A DNA stretch of 64,000 bases from contig NZ_CP104003.1 in assembly GCF_025231485.1 (NCBI RefSeq), positions 2,294,001 to 2,358,000 on the forward strand, read 5' to 3'. Made by a program: the position numbers and the translations under genes. Positions 1 to 8,205 of this stretch are shown here, in pieces. How positions within the stretch are numbered: position 1 is the stretch's first letter; the number at the start of each line of letters is the position of its first letter. Under the pieces are notes generated by a model, which saw nothing but the letters and a program-made list of their open reading frames with translations, made no database searches and was not told the DNA's origin. The stretch comes from Salinirubellus salinus (GTDB lineage Archaea > Halobacteriota > Halobacteria > Halobacteriales > Haloarculaceae).

Positions 1-233
1 CGCGCTCCCGCGAGGCGACGTTCGAGGTGGCCGGCGGCGGGACGGTCCAGGAGACCGAGTTCGTCACGGAGCCGGGGGCGTACTTCGTCACGGTGGAACT
101 GGAGACGGGCGCGCGAGCCACGACGTGGCTCGGACTGTCCGAGCGCGCGGCGGGTGGCGTCGCCGGGGAGAGACTGGAGGTCTACGTCGGCGGAGACGGT
201 GACGTGACGGCGTTCTCCCCGAGTGCGGAGTGA
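1..233 (+). CDS. C-terminal part of an unidentified protein (5' end outside window)
   Basis: An open frame enters from the left edge and ends at TGA 231-233. About 76 residues are visible, with alternating beta-type segments such as EPGAYFVTVELETGARATTW and an acidic end. This looks like the tail of a beta-sandwich or surface-type domain, but I do not recognise a family. The first ATG in frame is at 27, and the frame is open upstream of it, so the gene is treated as truncated by the window edge. It converges on uppS, with 57 bp between the stops. Confidence 0.55.
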   Translation, partial: RSREATFEVAGGGTVQETEFVTEPGAYFVTVELETGARATTWLGLSERAAGGVAGERLEVYVGGDGDVTAFSPSAE

Positions 234-290
234 CGGGCAGGTCGAGGACGGGGCGGTGGTCGTGCGGTCGGCACGGAACGTCGACCGGGT

Positions 291-1205
291 CTAGTCCGCG
301 ACCTGTCCATCCTCGCCGTCCAGTTCCTCCACCTCGCCCGGCAGGGCGTCGCGGAACCGGGCGAGCACCTGCCGGGCCTCGACCAGTTCCACGTCCCCCA
401 GCGACCGGACGAGCGCGAGCGCGCGTTCGGCCCGCGACTGACGCCACGAGGCCTGCCGGGACTCGTAGGTCCGGATGGCCCGCAGGAAGTCGACCCGTCG
501 GAACTCGGGCCAGTACGGCGAGCAGAAGAAGACGGCGGCCTCGTTGCCGTTGGCGTGCCACGGGAGGAAGTTCGAGGTGCGCTCGTCGCCGCCGGTGCGG
601 ATGATGAGGTCGACGTCGCGGGCGGGACCGCGGTAGAGGCGCTCCTCGATGGCGGCGACGTCCACCTCGTCGGCCGAGAGGTCGCCGCGCTCGACGGCGC
701 GGGCCACGTCGCGGGCGGCCGAGAGCAGTTCCGCGCGCCCGCCGTAGGCGAGCGCGACGTTCAGCGTGAAGCGGTCGTAGCCCGCCGTGCGACGCTCGGC
801 GTAGTCGACGGCCTCGCGCACGCGAGCTGGCAGGCGGTCCACCTCGCCGATGGCGCGGATGCGGACCTCGCGGTCGTGCACCTCCTCGCGGTCGGCGAAC
901 TCGCGGAGTTTCGACTCGATGAGGTCGAACAGGTGTTCCTGTTGCTCGGGCGGGCGGTCGAAGTTCTCGGTCGAGAAGGCGTAGAGCGTGAGTTCCTCGA
1001 CGCCGAGGTCCGCACACCAGTCGAGCATCCGCTCGGTTGTCCGGGCGCCCGCGCTGTAGCCGTCGGTGGCCTCGCCCCCCTCCTCGCGGGCGTACCGGCG
1101 GTTGCCGTCCTGGATGACGGCGACGTGTGCCGGTGCGCCGGAGAGTTCACGCTCCAGCAGTCGCTCGTAGACCCGCAGCACTCGGCGGCGCACGGCCTCC
1201 AACAT
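291..1205 (-). CDS. uppS: Undecaprenyl/polyprenyl diphosphate synthase (cis-prenyltransferase)
   Basis: 304 aa. It condenses isopentenyl diphosphate in cis onto an allylic prenyl diphosphate to make the long polyprenyl (dolichol-type) glycan carrier used for S-layer and archaellin N-glycosylation. The N-terminal catalytic motif is AVIQDGNRRYA (Asp33, with Gly/Asn/Arg following), and the C-terminal IPP-binding signature IIRTGGDERTSNFLPW is intact. Length is normal for haloarchaeal members, which have an N-terminal extension of about 25 residues. A weak TATA-like tract lies about 25-30 nt upstream of the ATG. The last 25 residues are acidic. The gene stands alone. Confidence 0.95.
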   Translation of the reverse strand: MLEAVRRRVLRVYERLLERELSGAPAHVAVIQDGNRRYAREEGGEATDGYSAGARTTERMLDWCADLGVEELTLYAFSTENFDRPPEQQEHLFDLIESKLREFADREEVHDREVRIRAIGEVDRLPARVREAVDYAERRTAGYDRFTLNVALAYGGRAELLSAARDVARAVERGDLSADEVDVAAIEERLYRGPARDVDLIIRTGGDERTSNFLPWHANGNEAAVFFCSPYWPEFRRVDFLRAIRTYESRQASWRQSRAERALALVRSLGDVELVEARQVLARFRDALPGEVEELDGEDGQVAD

Positions 1206-1290
1206 CGTTCCGGGGTGGGTCGCCCCGAACTATGTACCTTGTGGCGTCACCGGGTCGCTGCCGGCCGGTTACCCCGGTCACCGACGAGTT

Positions 1291-1298
1291 TTTATAAG
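1291..1298 (+). promoter_or_regulatory. TATA box of the cold-shock gene
   Basis: TTTATAAG is centred about 27 nt upstream of the ATG at 1322, the spacing expected for a leaderless haloarchaeal message. It stands out against the surrounding GC-rich sequence. Confidence 0.7.
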
Positions 1299-1321
1299 TC
1301 AATCGCCTCGTTCAGGGTGCA

Positions 1322-1516
1322 ATGGCGACCGGCACGGTTGACTTCTTCAACGACACGGGCGGCTACGGCTTCATCACGACGGACGAGTCCGACGAGGACG
1401 TCTTCTTCCACATGGAGGACATCGGCGGGCCCGACCTCGAGGAGGGCCAGGAGGTCGAGTTCGAGATCACGCAGACCGACAAGGGTCCGCGCGCGAAGAA
1501 CCTGACCCGTCTGTAG
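1322..1516 (+). CDS. cspA: Cold-shock domain protein (CspA family)
   Basis: 64 aa, a single OB-fold cold-shock domain. RNP-1 is GGYGFI (residues 13-18) and RNP-2 is DVFFHM (26-31), the aromatic patches that bind single-stranded RNA or DNA. As usual in halophiles, the surface is strongly acidic (DESDEDV, DLEEGQEVEFE). The family acts as an RNA chaperone or transcription antiterminator. The gene is monocistronic with its own TATA box. Confidence 0.95.
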   Translation: MATGTVDFFNDTGGYGFITTDESDEDVFFHMEDIGGPDLEEGQEVEFEITQTDKGPRAKNLTRL

Positions 1517-1627
1517 ACGGCAGTCGAACGGTTCGAGAGACGTTCTCGGGGCCGGCCGGGGAGCGACAGCGTCGGCCGGCGCGAGCGGATTCGGAACCGG
1601 TATGCCCGTCCGGGGGCGACTCCGGGT

Positions 1628-2026
1628 ATGACGGAGACGGCCGATGCCGACCTGTACCGGCGGGTGGAGGCGCTGCTGGAGCCCGGCGACATCCAGTTGA
1701 ACGGGCTGGTGCTCCACACCGACCTGACGACCGAGGAGGAGTCGGTGCTCCACGAGCGGACGGTGGCCGTGGGCGACCTCATCGCCGAACACGCCACCGA
1801 GGAGGACACCTACATCTACTCGGGCAACGACGACCCCGACTTCGGGCTGAACCAGCATCAGGGGCTGACGCTGACCGGCGACGAGTTCGTCTGGGAGTGC
1901 CAGCAGCTCCTGCGCGACGGCACCTACGACGTCGTGTTCTACTACGAGGCGAGCGCGGACCAGGCGGCCATCCTCGAGGCCGTCGAGGCCGAGACGGGGG
2001 ACCGCGTCGTCGGCATCGAGGGGTAG
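1628..2026 (+). CDS. Conserved haloarchaeal protein (DUF5778-like)
   Basis: 132 aa, soluble and acidic, with no signal peptide or membrane segment. It reads like a small alpha/beta protein with repeated acidic helices and a C-terminal VVFYYEASADQAAIL segment. From memory it resembles the haloarchaeal DUF5778 family, whose function is unknown. It sits between the cold-shock gene and the heme genes but has its own spacing (111 bp before, 108 bp after), so no operon is implied. The ATG at 1628 gives the conserved-looking start METADADLYRRVEALL minus the Thr. Confidence 0.7.
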   Translation: MTETADADLYRRVEALLEPGDIQLNGLVLHTDLTTEEESVLHERTVAVGDLIAEHATEEDTYIYSGNDDPDFGLNQHQGLTLTGDEFVWECQQLLRDGTYDVVFYYEASADQAAILEAVEAETGDRVVGIEG

Positions 2027-2134
2027 GGGGCAGCCGACACCCGACGTTCGCGCGGCGATCTCGCTGCCGCCCGACCGCGCGTCTCGGACACCGCTAACGC
2101 GAGGCTTATCCACCACCGACCCGGACCACTCCGT

Positions 2135-3193
2135 ATGGAGACGGACGCCGACCTCGACCGGGTGGACCGGGCGGTGCTCAACGCTTTCCAGGGTGGGTTC
2201 CCGGTCTGCGAGCGGCCGTTCGACCCCGCGGCCGCGGCGCTATGCGAGCGAGGTATCGACGTGACCGCCGACGAGCTCCTCGAACGGGTGCGACGACTCG
2301 ACGAGGACGGGGTCATCTCGCGGTTCGGCGCGCTGGTCAACGCCGAGGCCATCGGCGGGACCGCGACGCTCGTGGCGATGCACGCCCCGCCCGAGCGGTT
2401 CGACGAGGTGGCCGAACAGGTCAACGCCCACCGCGAGGTGGCACACAACTACGAGCGCGAGCACCCGCACCTCAACATGTGGTTCGTCGTCTCGGTCGCG
2501 GACAGCGACGAGGTGGACAGCGTCCTCGGCGACATCGAGGACGAGACGGGCCAGCCGACGTACAACATGCCGAAGGAACGCGAGTTCCACGTCGGCGCGA
2601 AGTTCCTGCTCGACGGCCCCATCCCCGACGGCGACGTGGACCTCTCACACCTCGGCCCCGACGTGGAACCGACGGACGCGACGACCATCACCCCCGAGGA
2701 GCGCGACCTCGTCGTGGAGATACAGGGTGGACTCCCGGTCACCGAGACGCCGTACGCCGACGTGGCCGACGCCATCGGCGCGGACCCCGAGTGGGTCCGC
2801 GCGACCGTCAAGCGGTTCGACCTGGAGGGGAAGGTCCGCCGCGTCGGGCTCGTCCCGAACCACTACGCGCTCGGCTACACGGAGAACGGGATGACCGTCT
2901 GGAACGTCCCCGACGATATCGTCGAGGAGGTCGGCCCCGAGATAGCGACGTTCGAGTTCGTCACGCACTGCTACCGCCGGCCGCGCCACGACGGCGTCTG
3001 GCCGTACAACTTCTTCGCGATGACCCACGGACGCTCGGAGGAGGAGAGCAAGGCCCGCATCGAGGAGGTGCGCCAGCGGATGGCCGAACACTGGGACGTG
3101 GGAGACGAGGACTGGGACTCGCTGTTCTCGACGCGCATCCTGAAGAAGACGGGCATCAGGCTGGAGGAACGCGCGGAGGCGAACACGGTCTGA
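2135..3193 (+). CDS. Siroheme decarboxylase, AhbA and AhbB fused (Lrp/AsnC fold)
   Basis: 352 aa made of two Lrp/AsnC-like halves: residues about 6-165 (HTH-like segment, then LNMWFVVSVADSDEV and a PKEREFHVGAKF motif) and about 185-345 (a second HTH-like segment, then THCYRRPRHDGVWPYNFF). The His/Arg-rich HCYRRPRH motif is typical of AhbB. AhbA/AhbB remove two acetate carboxyls from siroheme to give 12,18-didecarboxysiroheme in the alternative archaeal heme pathway. The next genes, a Met8-like dehydrogenase (0 bp gap) and hemA, make siroheme precursors, which supports the enzyme role over a regulator role. A TATA-like GGCTTATCC lies about 30 nt before the ATG. Confidence 0.85.
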   Translation: METDADLDRVDRAVLNAFQGGFPVCERPFDPAAAALCERGIDVTADELLERVRRLDEDGVISRFGALVNAEAIGGTATLVAMHAPPERFDEVAEQVNAHREVAHNYEREHPHLNMWFVVSVADSDEVDSVLGDIEDETGQPTYNMPKEREFHVGAKFLLDGPIPDGDVDLSHLGPDVEPTDATTITPEERDLVVEIQGGLPVTETPYADVADAIGADPEWVRATVKRFDLEGKVRRVGLVPNHYALGYTENGMTVWNVPDDIVEEVGPEIATFEFVTHCYRRPRHDGVWPYNFFAMTHGRSEEESKARIEEVRQRMAEHWDVGDEDWDSLFSTRILKKTGIRLEERAEANTV

Positions 3194-3868
3194 ATGATCC
3201 CCCTGCTCCACGACTTCACGGGCGAGACGGTGCTGGTGTTCGGCGGCGGCCCGGTCGGTGCCCGGAAGGCCCGTCGGTTCGCCGAGGAGGCTCGCGTCCT
3301 CGTCGTCAGTCCCGAGTTCTGCGACCGCTCGTTCGAGCCGAGCGAGCGGCGCCACCCCGACGCCGGCGTGGAGTTCGTCAGGGACGCCCCGGACCCCGAG
3401 GGGGTCGAGGGGTACGTCGAGCGGGTCGGCCCGGCGCTGGTCGTCGCGGCCACGGACTCGGCGGCGGTGAACGAGGCAGCCGTCGAGGCGGCTCGCGAGC
3501 GCGGGACACTGGTCAACCGAGCGGACGAACATGGCGGCCGCGAGGCTGGCAGCGTCGTCGTCCCGGCGACGGTCAGGGACGGGTCGGTGCTGGCCGCCGT
3601 GGCGACCGGCGGGCGGGCACCGGCGCTCTCGAAACACCTCCGCGAGCGCATCGAGTCCGACCTCGAAGGGGCGGGCGCGATGGCCGACCTGTTGGGCGAG
3701 CTACGGGAGGGGTTCCAGCGAACGGAGATGCCGCCTGAGCGCCGCCGAGCGGCCGTCAGGGCGATTCTCAGGGACGATAGTGTATGGAAGCATTTAGGTA
3801 CGGACGGGGCCAAGGCCCGACGACTAGCCGAGGACGTCGCCGCAGACGTTCCGGGTGACACATCGTGA
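3194..3868 (+). CDS. Precorrin-2 dehydrogenase / sirohydrochlorin ferrochelatase-like (Met8/CysG N-terminal type)
   Basis: 224 aa. The N-terminal NAD-binding Rossmann motif is VLVFGGGPVGARKARRF (residues about 14-30), followed by the family signatures VVAATDSAAVNEA and TGGRAPALSKHLRERIE. It oxidises precorrin-2 to sirohydrochlorin and in some members inserts iron to form siroheme. It starts directly after the siroheme decarboxylase stop and overlaps hemA by 4 bp (GTGA), so the three genes form one heme operon. There is no methyltransferase domain, unlike full-length CysG. Confidence 0.9.
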   Translation: MIPLLHDFTGETVLVFGGGPVGARKARRFAEEARVLVVSPEFCDRSFEPSERRHPDAGVEFVRDAPDPEGVEGYVERVGPALVVAATDSAAVNEAAVEAARERGTLVNRADEHGGREAGSVVVPATVRDGSVLAAVATGGRAPALSKHLRERIESDLEGAGAMADLLGELREGFQRTEMPPERRRAAVRAILRDDSVWKHLGTDGAKARRLAEDVAADVPGDTS

Positions 3869-5241
3869 CCACGCCGACAGGACTCATCTCCGGAGTGAGC
3901 GTCTCCCACCACTGCGGGGGTATCGACGACATCGGGGCGGTGAGTCACAGCACCCAGCAGGAGACCGTCGCGCGACTGCTGGGCCGGGAGGGGGTGACCG
4001 AGGCGTTCGTCGTCCAGACGTGTAACCGAGCGGAGGCGTTCGTCGTCGCGGACGACGCCGCCACCGGCCGCGCGGCGCTCGCCCCGTACGTCGACCCCGT
4101 CGACGAGGCCGTCGTCGACGAACTCGACCACGAGGCCAGCCTTCGACACCTGATGCGCGTCGCCGCGGGCCTCGAGTCGCTCGTCGTCGGCGAGGACCAG
4201 ATCATCGGGCAACTCCGGGCCGCCTACGAGGACGCCCGCGCCGCCGGTGGCGTCGGCCCCGTCCTCGAGGAGGCCGTCGTGAAGGCCATCCGTGTCGGCG
4301 AACGGGCACGCACCGAGACGGCCATCAACGAGGGGGTCACCTCGCTCGGGAGCGCCGCGGTCCGGCTCGCCCGCGAGGAGATCGACCTCGAGCGGACCGC
4401 CGCACTCGTCGTCGGCGCCGGCGAGATGGGCGCGCTCGCGGCCCGCGCACTCGACGGCGTCGTGGAGCACGTCGTGATCGCGAACCGCTCGCTCGAGAAC
4501 GCCGAACACCTCGCGGAGTCGCTCGACGGCCCGGCGAGCGTCGTCGGCCTCGACGCGGTCCCCATCGCACTCGCAGAGGCCGGTCTCGCCGTGACCGCCA
4601 CCGCGAGCCCGGGGTACGTCCTCGACGCCGAGGCGCTGGCGAACGCGGGCGAGACGCTCGTCGTCGACCTCGCACAGCCACGCGACGTGGCCCCCGAGGC
4701 CGCCGACCTGGACACCGTGACGTTGCGCGACCTCGACACGCTCGAGGCGGTGACCGCGGAGACACGTGACCGCCGGCGCGAGGCCGCCGCCGCCGTCGAG
4801 GCCATCATCGACGAGGAGTTCGAGAACCTCGTCACCCAGTACAAGCGCAAGCGGGCCGACGAGGTCATCGCCGCGATGTACGAGGGCGCCGAGGAGACCA
4901 AGGAGCGAGAACTCCGCACCGCCGTCTCGCAGCTCGAGTCCGCCGGCGACCTGACCGACGAGCAACGCGAGGTGGTGGCGTCGCTCGCCGACGCCCTCGT
5001 CGGGCAACTGCTCGCCCCACCCACGCAGAGCCTCCGGGACGCCGCCGAGAACGACGACTGGTCGACCATCAACACCGCACTCCGGCTCTTCGGTCCGGGG
5101 CTCGACCTCGCCGACCAGGAACCCATCGAGACGGAAGCGCCCGCTCCGACGGCCACGGCCGACGTGGACCCCGAGGAGATCCCCGAGGGGGTACAGGACC
5201 GGATGCCAGAGCGGGTGCTTGAACGGCTCTCTGACGACTAA
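3865..5241 (+). CDS. hemA: Glutamyl-tRNA reductase
   Basis: 458 aa. It reduces glutamyl-tRNA to glutamate-1-semialdehyde, the first committed step of tetrapyrrole synthesis. The catalytic cysteine is Cys53 in VVQTCNRAEAF. An NADP-binding segment (ALVVGAGEMGALAARAL) and a C-terminal dimerisation helix region follow. A GTG start at 3865 overlaps the preceding stop (GTGA), which suggests translational coupling. Residues after about 420 are a low-complexity Pro/Ala/Glu tail common in haloarchaea. Directly after the TAA lies a hairpin repeat that may act as a terminator. Confidence 0.96.
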   Translation: MTTPTGLISGVSVSHHCGGIDDIGAVSHSTQQETVARLLGREGVTEAFVVQTCNRAEAFVVADDAATGRAALAPYVDPVDEAVVDELDHEASLRHLMRVAAGLESLVVGEDQIIGQLRAAYEDARAAGGVGPVLEEAVVKAIRVGERARTETAINEGVTSLGSAAVRLAREEIDLERTAALVVGAGEMGALAARALDGVVEHVVIANRSLENAEHLAESLDGPASVVGLDAVPIALAEAGLAVTATASPGYVLDAEALANAGETLVVDLAQPRDVAPEAADLDTVTLRDLDTLEAVTAETRDRRREAAAAVEAIIDEEFENLVTQYKRKRADEVIAAMYEGAEETKERELRTAVSQLESAGDLTDEQREVVASLADALVGQLLAPPTQSLRDAAENDDWSTINTALRLFGPGLDLADQEPIETEAPAPTATADVDPEEIPEGVQDRMPERVLERLSDD

Positions 5242-5340
5242 GCAACCACTTTTTGCACGCGAGGCGTGGCTCCGCCGCGCCTCGCGGCAAAACCGTGGGG
5301 AAGAACGCTCCTCGCGCCTGCGGCGCTCGGCGTACGCTGG
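5242..5340. repeat. Intergenic palindromic repeat after hemA (CCACTTTTTGC...GCAAAA type)
   Basis: Immediately after the hemA stop comes ACCACTTTTTGC, then GCGAGGCG (5259-5266), which pairs with CGCCTCGC (5278-5285). TTTTGC (5251-5256) pairs with GCAAAA (5287-5292), followed by CCGTGGGGAAGAA. The same architecture occurs after rnhA (28396-28520). It could be an intrinsic terminator or a dispersed haloarchaeal palindromic repeat. The arms differ in sequence between copies but keep the pairing. Confidence 0.7.
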
Positions 5341-5405
5341 TGGATATCTGTGTGGTGGTCCCGTGCAGAAGACCCCTCGCTCGCCGGCGCCGGACGCCGC
5401 CCCGG

Positions 5406-5675
5406 TCAGTCGTCGTGTTCGGACCAGTAGTTGAGCCACTCGGCGAGGCCACCGCGCATCCCGTCGACGCTGACCCGGACGGTGCCGTCGAGTCCCCACC
5501 GGGCGAACGGAGCGTCGTCGCCGTAGCGGAGCGGCACGTCCACCTCGAACTCCTCGAAGGTCGCCTCCAGGTCCTCGGCCTCGTCTATCTGAGCATCGAG
5601 GACGTCCTCGATGGCGTCCATCCACGTATACTCGAGGGCGGCCGGTTCGCTCCCCGGCCGGGCGCTATCGGACAT
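5406..5675 (-). CDS. Conserved haloarchaeal small protein, function unknown
   Basis: 89 aa, very acidic, no membrane segment. It contains VDVPLRYGDDAPFARWGLDG and ends GGLAEWLNYWSEHDD. The organisation suggests a compact alpha/beta fold. I do not recognise a functional family. It is convergent with hemA, separated by the palindromic repeat, and the TTTAG-like tract at about 5700-5706 could be its TATA box. The ATG at 5675 is the only plausible start. Confidence 0.6.
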   Translation of the reverse strand: MSDSARPGSEPAALEYTWMDAIEDVLDAQIDEAEDLEATFEEFEVDVPLRYGDDAPFARWGLDGTVRVSVDGMRGGLAEWLNYWSEHDD

Positions 5676-5841
5676 GCGCGAGAGTTCCCTCGCTCCGTGC
5701 TAAACAGTTTCGTTGGCTCCAACCTCGTGAGAGCGTGCCGGCCCGGGGTTTCGTTCGCCACGACGGCCGACCGAACCGAGCACACCAGCGTACGTCGAGC
5801 GCCGCGCGAAGTGCAAAACGTAGTGGGCGAGAAGTGGCTGT

Positions 5842-6156
5842 TTAACGAGCGGCCCGCGGCCCACGCGAGGACCGCTTCACCTCGAAGACGGCCGCCGCGG
5901 CGAGTTCGTGGGCGAACGCGTCGTCGACGTCGGTCGAGAGGTTGGCGCTGACCACGGACCCGGCCGGGGGACGGACGGCGACGGTGGCCCGCGGCCCGTC
6001 GGCGCCGTCGACGATCTCGCTGCCCACGACGAACTCGTCGGGGAGTAACGCACGCGTCTCGGCGGTGACCGACGCGACCGAGCGCCGCAGCGCGCGGCGT
6101 TGCTCCGCGTCCAACTCGGTCTCGGGGAGCCCCGCGTAGGGGGTGTTTCCGTGCAT
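5842..6156 (-). CDS. Conserved haloarchaeal protein (DUF5811-like)
   Basis: 104 aa. It starts MHGNTPYAGLPETELDAEQ and carries a central beta-rich part (EFVVGSEIVDGADGPRATVAV). It resembles from memory the haloarchaeal DUF5811 family of unknown function. There is no signal peptide. A TATA-like CTTTATACC (reverse strand) is about 35-40 nt upstream of the ATG. The 166 bp between this gene and the next hold no other credible ORF. Confidence 0.65.
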   Translation of the reverse strand: MHGNTPYAGLPETELDAEQRRALRRSVASVTAETRALLPDEFVVGSEIVDGADGPRATVAVRPPAGSVVSANLSTDVDDAFAHELAAAAVFEVKRSSRGPRAAR

Positions 6157-6221
6157 GTAGGTCTGTCACCCTCGTAGCGGTGACGCGGGTATAAAGGCGT
6201 CGTCCACGGCGACAGCCGCCC

Positions 6222-6707
6222 TCAGCACAACGGCTCGCTCTCTCCGTACACCGCGAGGACGAGCGCCGTGACGTATCGGTCGGGGTCGGGGTCGGCGGTG
6301 ACGAGGCGGAGGCCGTCCTCGCCGTCCCACGTCCGGTCGGGCCGGAGCGACCGGCCGTGTTCGAGGCCGTCCTCGACGCGCCGGCGGACGGCGTCGGGGT
6401 CCGTCCCGCCGGACTCGTAGAAGATGCCCGGTCCCTCCGCAGACCGCGACCAGCCGAGGGCGGCGGCAGCCGTCCCCTCCGCGCCGGGGGCGAGCGTGGC
6501 CCGACCCTGGACGACCGTGAGGCCGTTGCCGGCCGGGCCGAGGTCGGGCGCCTCGCCGACCACCTCGACGCGGGCGTCACCGGGGAGGACCGACGAGACC
6601 GTGACGAGGTTGTAGTCGTGGACGTTCGCCGCTGCGAGCGCCGCGTCGTACGAGGCCGTGGCCGTCGGGCCGGTGGCAGTCCCCCAGACGACGCGGACGA
6701 GTCCCAT
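6222..6707 (-). CDS. pdaD: Pyruvoyl-dependent arginine decarboxylase
   Basis: 161 aa from the ATG at 6707. It decarboxylates arginine to agmatine, needed for polyamines and for agmatidine in archaeal tRNA-Ile. The self-cleavage site is the Ser-Ser in NLVTVSSVLPG, where the second serine becomes the pyruvoyl group. GPGIFYESGG further on is also a family motif. An in-frame ATG 51 nt upstream (6758) would add a Pro-rich stretch unlike the family. A TATA-like CGTAACC about 30 nt before 6707 supports the shorter start. Monocistronic. Confidence 0.93.
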   Translation of the reverse strand: MGLVRVVWGTATGPTATASYDAALAAANVHDYNLVTVSSVLPGDARVEVVGEAPDLGPAGNGLTVVQGRATLAPGAEGTAAAALGWSRSAEGPGIFYESGGTDPDAVRRRVEDGLEHGRSLRPDRTWDGEDGLRLVTADPDPDRYVTALVLAVYGESEPLC

Positions 6708-6804
6708 ATCTGGTCGTGGGGGATTCGGGGCGAAGGGGGTTACGGTTCGGGACGACACGGGGCAGTCGGCGCCGGGCGTGGGCGGGGCTGTGATAGCCGC
6801 CGGG

Positions 6805-7215
6805 CTAGTGGACCTCCCGCCGAATCGTCACCGTCTCCCGTGACTCGAGGACCACCCAGAGACGGTGCAGTCCACTGTCGGCGTCGACGGTTCGGCTGGC
6901 GGTCGAGCCGGTGTCGAGCGTCACGGTCACGTCGGCAGTCGCGGGGTCCGCCCCCTCGCGCGGGAGGGCCTCGGTGAACGTCCTGGAGTCGTCGGCGCCG
7001 ACCGCGACCCGGCGGTCGAAGGGGGTGGACCCGTCGGCCAGTTCGACGGTGACAGTCGGGGTGAGGTCGACGGTCGCATCGCTGTCGACGAACAGTTCGG
7101 AGCGGTGATGTCGGCCCGCGAGCGCGGTCCGCGGGTCGACACAGCCGGCGGTGAGGAGAGCGAGCGATGAGGCGCCGAGGCTAGCGAGGAGGCCTCGTCT
7201 GGAGGGGCGGCGCAT
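6805..7215 (-). CDS. Putative Tat-exported lipoprotein, unknown function
   Basis: 136 aa. The N-terminus has a twin-arginine-like start (RRPSRRGLLASLG), a hydrophobic core and a lipobox LLTAGC, so a lipid-anchored extracellular protein is expected. The mature part has repeated beta strands (TVTVELADGSTPFDRRVAV, DVTVTLDTGSTASRTV), consistent with an Ig-like or carboxypeptidase-regulatory fold. No catalytic motif is visible. Neighbours give no clue to its role. Confidence 0.6.
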   Translation of the reverse strand: MRRPSRRGLLASLGASSLALLTAGCVDPRTALAGRHHRSELFVDSDATVDLTPTVTVELADGSTPFDRRVAVGADDSRTFTEALPREGADPATADVTVTLDTGSTASRTVDADSGLHRLWVVLESRETVTIRREVH

Positions 7216-7254
7216 ACAGGTGCCGAGACAGGGCGAAGTAAGTGTCTTCTCCCG

Positions 7255-7935
7255 CTACTCCAGCAGCGAGGGGTCGTTCTCGACCATGTAGAGGGTGCGT
7301 GCGGCGACGTTCACCGCGTGGTCGCCGACGCGTTCGAGGTCACGGACCGTCAGCAGGAGTCGGGAGACGTCCTGCATCAGCCGCTCGATGTCCGCGTCGC
7401 TCTGGTCACCCTCGAGTTCCGTCTCGATGAGTTCGCGGACGACGGCGTCGGTGGCGCGTTCGCACATCGCGTCCACCTCGTCGTCGCGCTCGGCGACGGC
7501 GAAGCAGGCCTCCACGTCGTCCCGTGCGTAGGCGTCCATCGCGTCCTCGAGCATCTCGGCGACGGCCTGGCCGATGGCCTGCACGTCGACGTCCGGGAAG
7601 CGGTCGTAGTGGGCGTCGAGGGTGTAGGCACCGAGGTTGGTCGCGAGGTCGGCGACCCGTTCGAGGTCCGTGAGGATCTTGAACGAGGCCGCCACGAGCC
7701 GGAGGTCGCCGGCAACGGGCTGTTGGAGCGCCAGCAGGTCGATACACTCACCCTCGAGGTCGAGGTACATCTCGTTGATCTCCTCGTCACCCTCGATGAC
7801 CTCGTGGGCGAGGGCCTCGTCCTTCGCCTCGAGCGCGTCGAGGCCGGTGCGGAGTCGCTCCGAGACGACCTCCGACATGAACAGGACGTCCTCGCGGAGG
7901 TCCGCGAGCGACTGCTGGTAGGATTCGCGTGGCAT
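7255..7935 (-). CDS. phoU: Phosphate uptake regulator PhoU
   Basis: 226 aa, two tandem PhoU three-helix repeats (about 10-110 and 115-215). Characteristic acidic metal-binding motifs are EVIEGDEEINEMYLDLE in the first half and AVAERDDEVDAMCERATD in the second. PhoU represses phosphate transport when phosphate is abundant, working with the Pst transporter, but no pst genes are in the window. The reverse-strand promoter shows two TATA-like tracts between 7955 and 7972, about 28 nt from the ATG. Confidence 0.95.
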   Translation of the reverse strand: MPRESYQQSLADLREDVLFMSEVVSERLRTGLDALEAKDEALAHEVIEGDEEINEMYLDLEGECIDLLALQQPVAGDLRLVAASFKILTDLERVADLATNLGAYTLDAHYDRFPDVDVQAIGQAVAEMLEDAMDAYARDDVEACFAVAERDDEVDAMCERATDAVVRELIETELEGDQSDADIERLMQDVSRLLLTVRDLERVGDHAVNVAARTLYMVENDPSLLE

Positions 7936-7983
7936 GGTGTCTGGTCCCGGATTTTCTACATATACCTATATACCTTTGGATAG

Positions 7984-8205
7984 CTACAGGCCGAGGAGGC
8001 CGCCGACGGGCCCGAGGAGGCCGAGCACCCAGAGGATGGCGGCGACGACCGCCGCGACGACGACGATCTTCCACGCGATGCGGAGGACGATGCGCGCGAC
8101 GAGGATGACCACCGCGACGATGAGGAGGGTCGTGAGGATGCCGGGGAGCGAGAACAGTCCCTCCATCTGCAGGGGAAGCGGGGGGAGCGTGAGCGGGTTG
8201 AGCAT
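7984..8205 (-). CDS. Small membrane protein, unknown
   Basis: 73 aa from the ATG at 8205. One or two hydrophobic segments are present: LLIVAVVILVARIVLRIAW and VVVAAVVAAILWVLGLLG. A longer frame to 8304 exists, but its extra 33 residues are not hydrophobic, and a TATA-like CGCTTAACC sits about 28 nt before the internal ATG. The gene lies upstream of phoU on the same strand, but the phoU promoter separates them. Function unknown. Confidence 0.6.
   Translation of the reverse strand: MLNPLTLPPLPLQMEGLFSLPGILTTLLIVAVVILVARIVLRIAWKIVVVAAVVAAILWVLGLLGPVGGLLGL

Noticed and set aside
2135-3193. Lrp/AsnC transcription regulator
   Set aside because: The double Lrp-like fold and HCYRRPRH motif with heme-operon context fit AhbA/AhbB better.
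2971-5625. Minus-strand open frame of 884 codons
   Set aside because: Antisense to the heme operon genes, with Arg/Ser/Pro-rich sequence and no recognisable motif.
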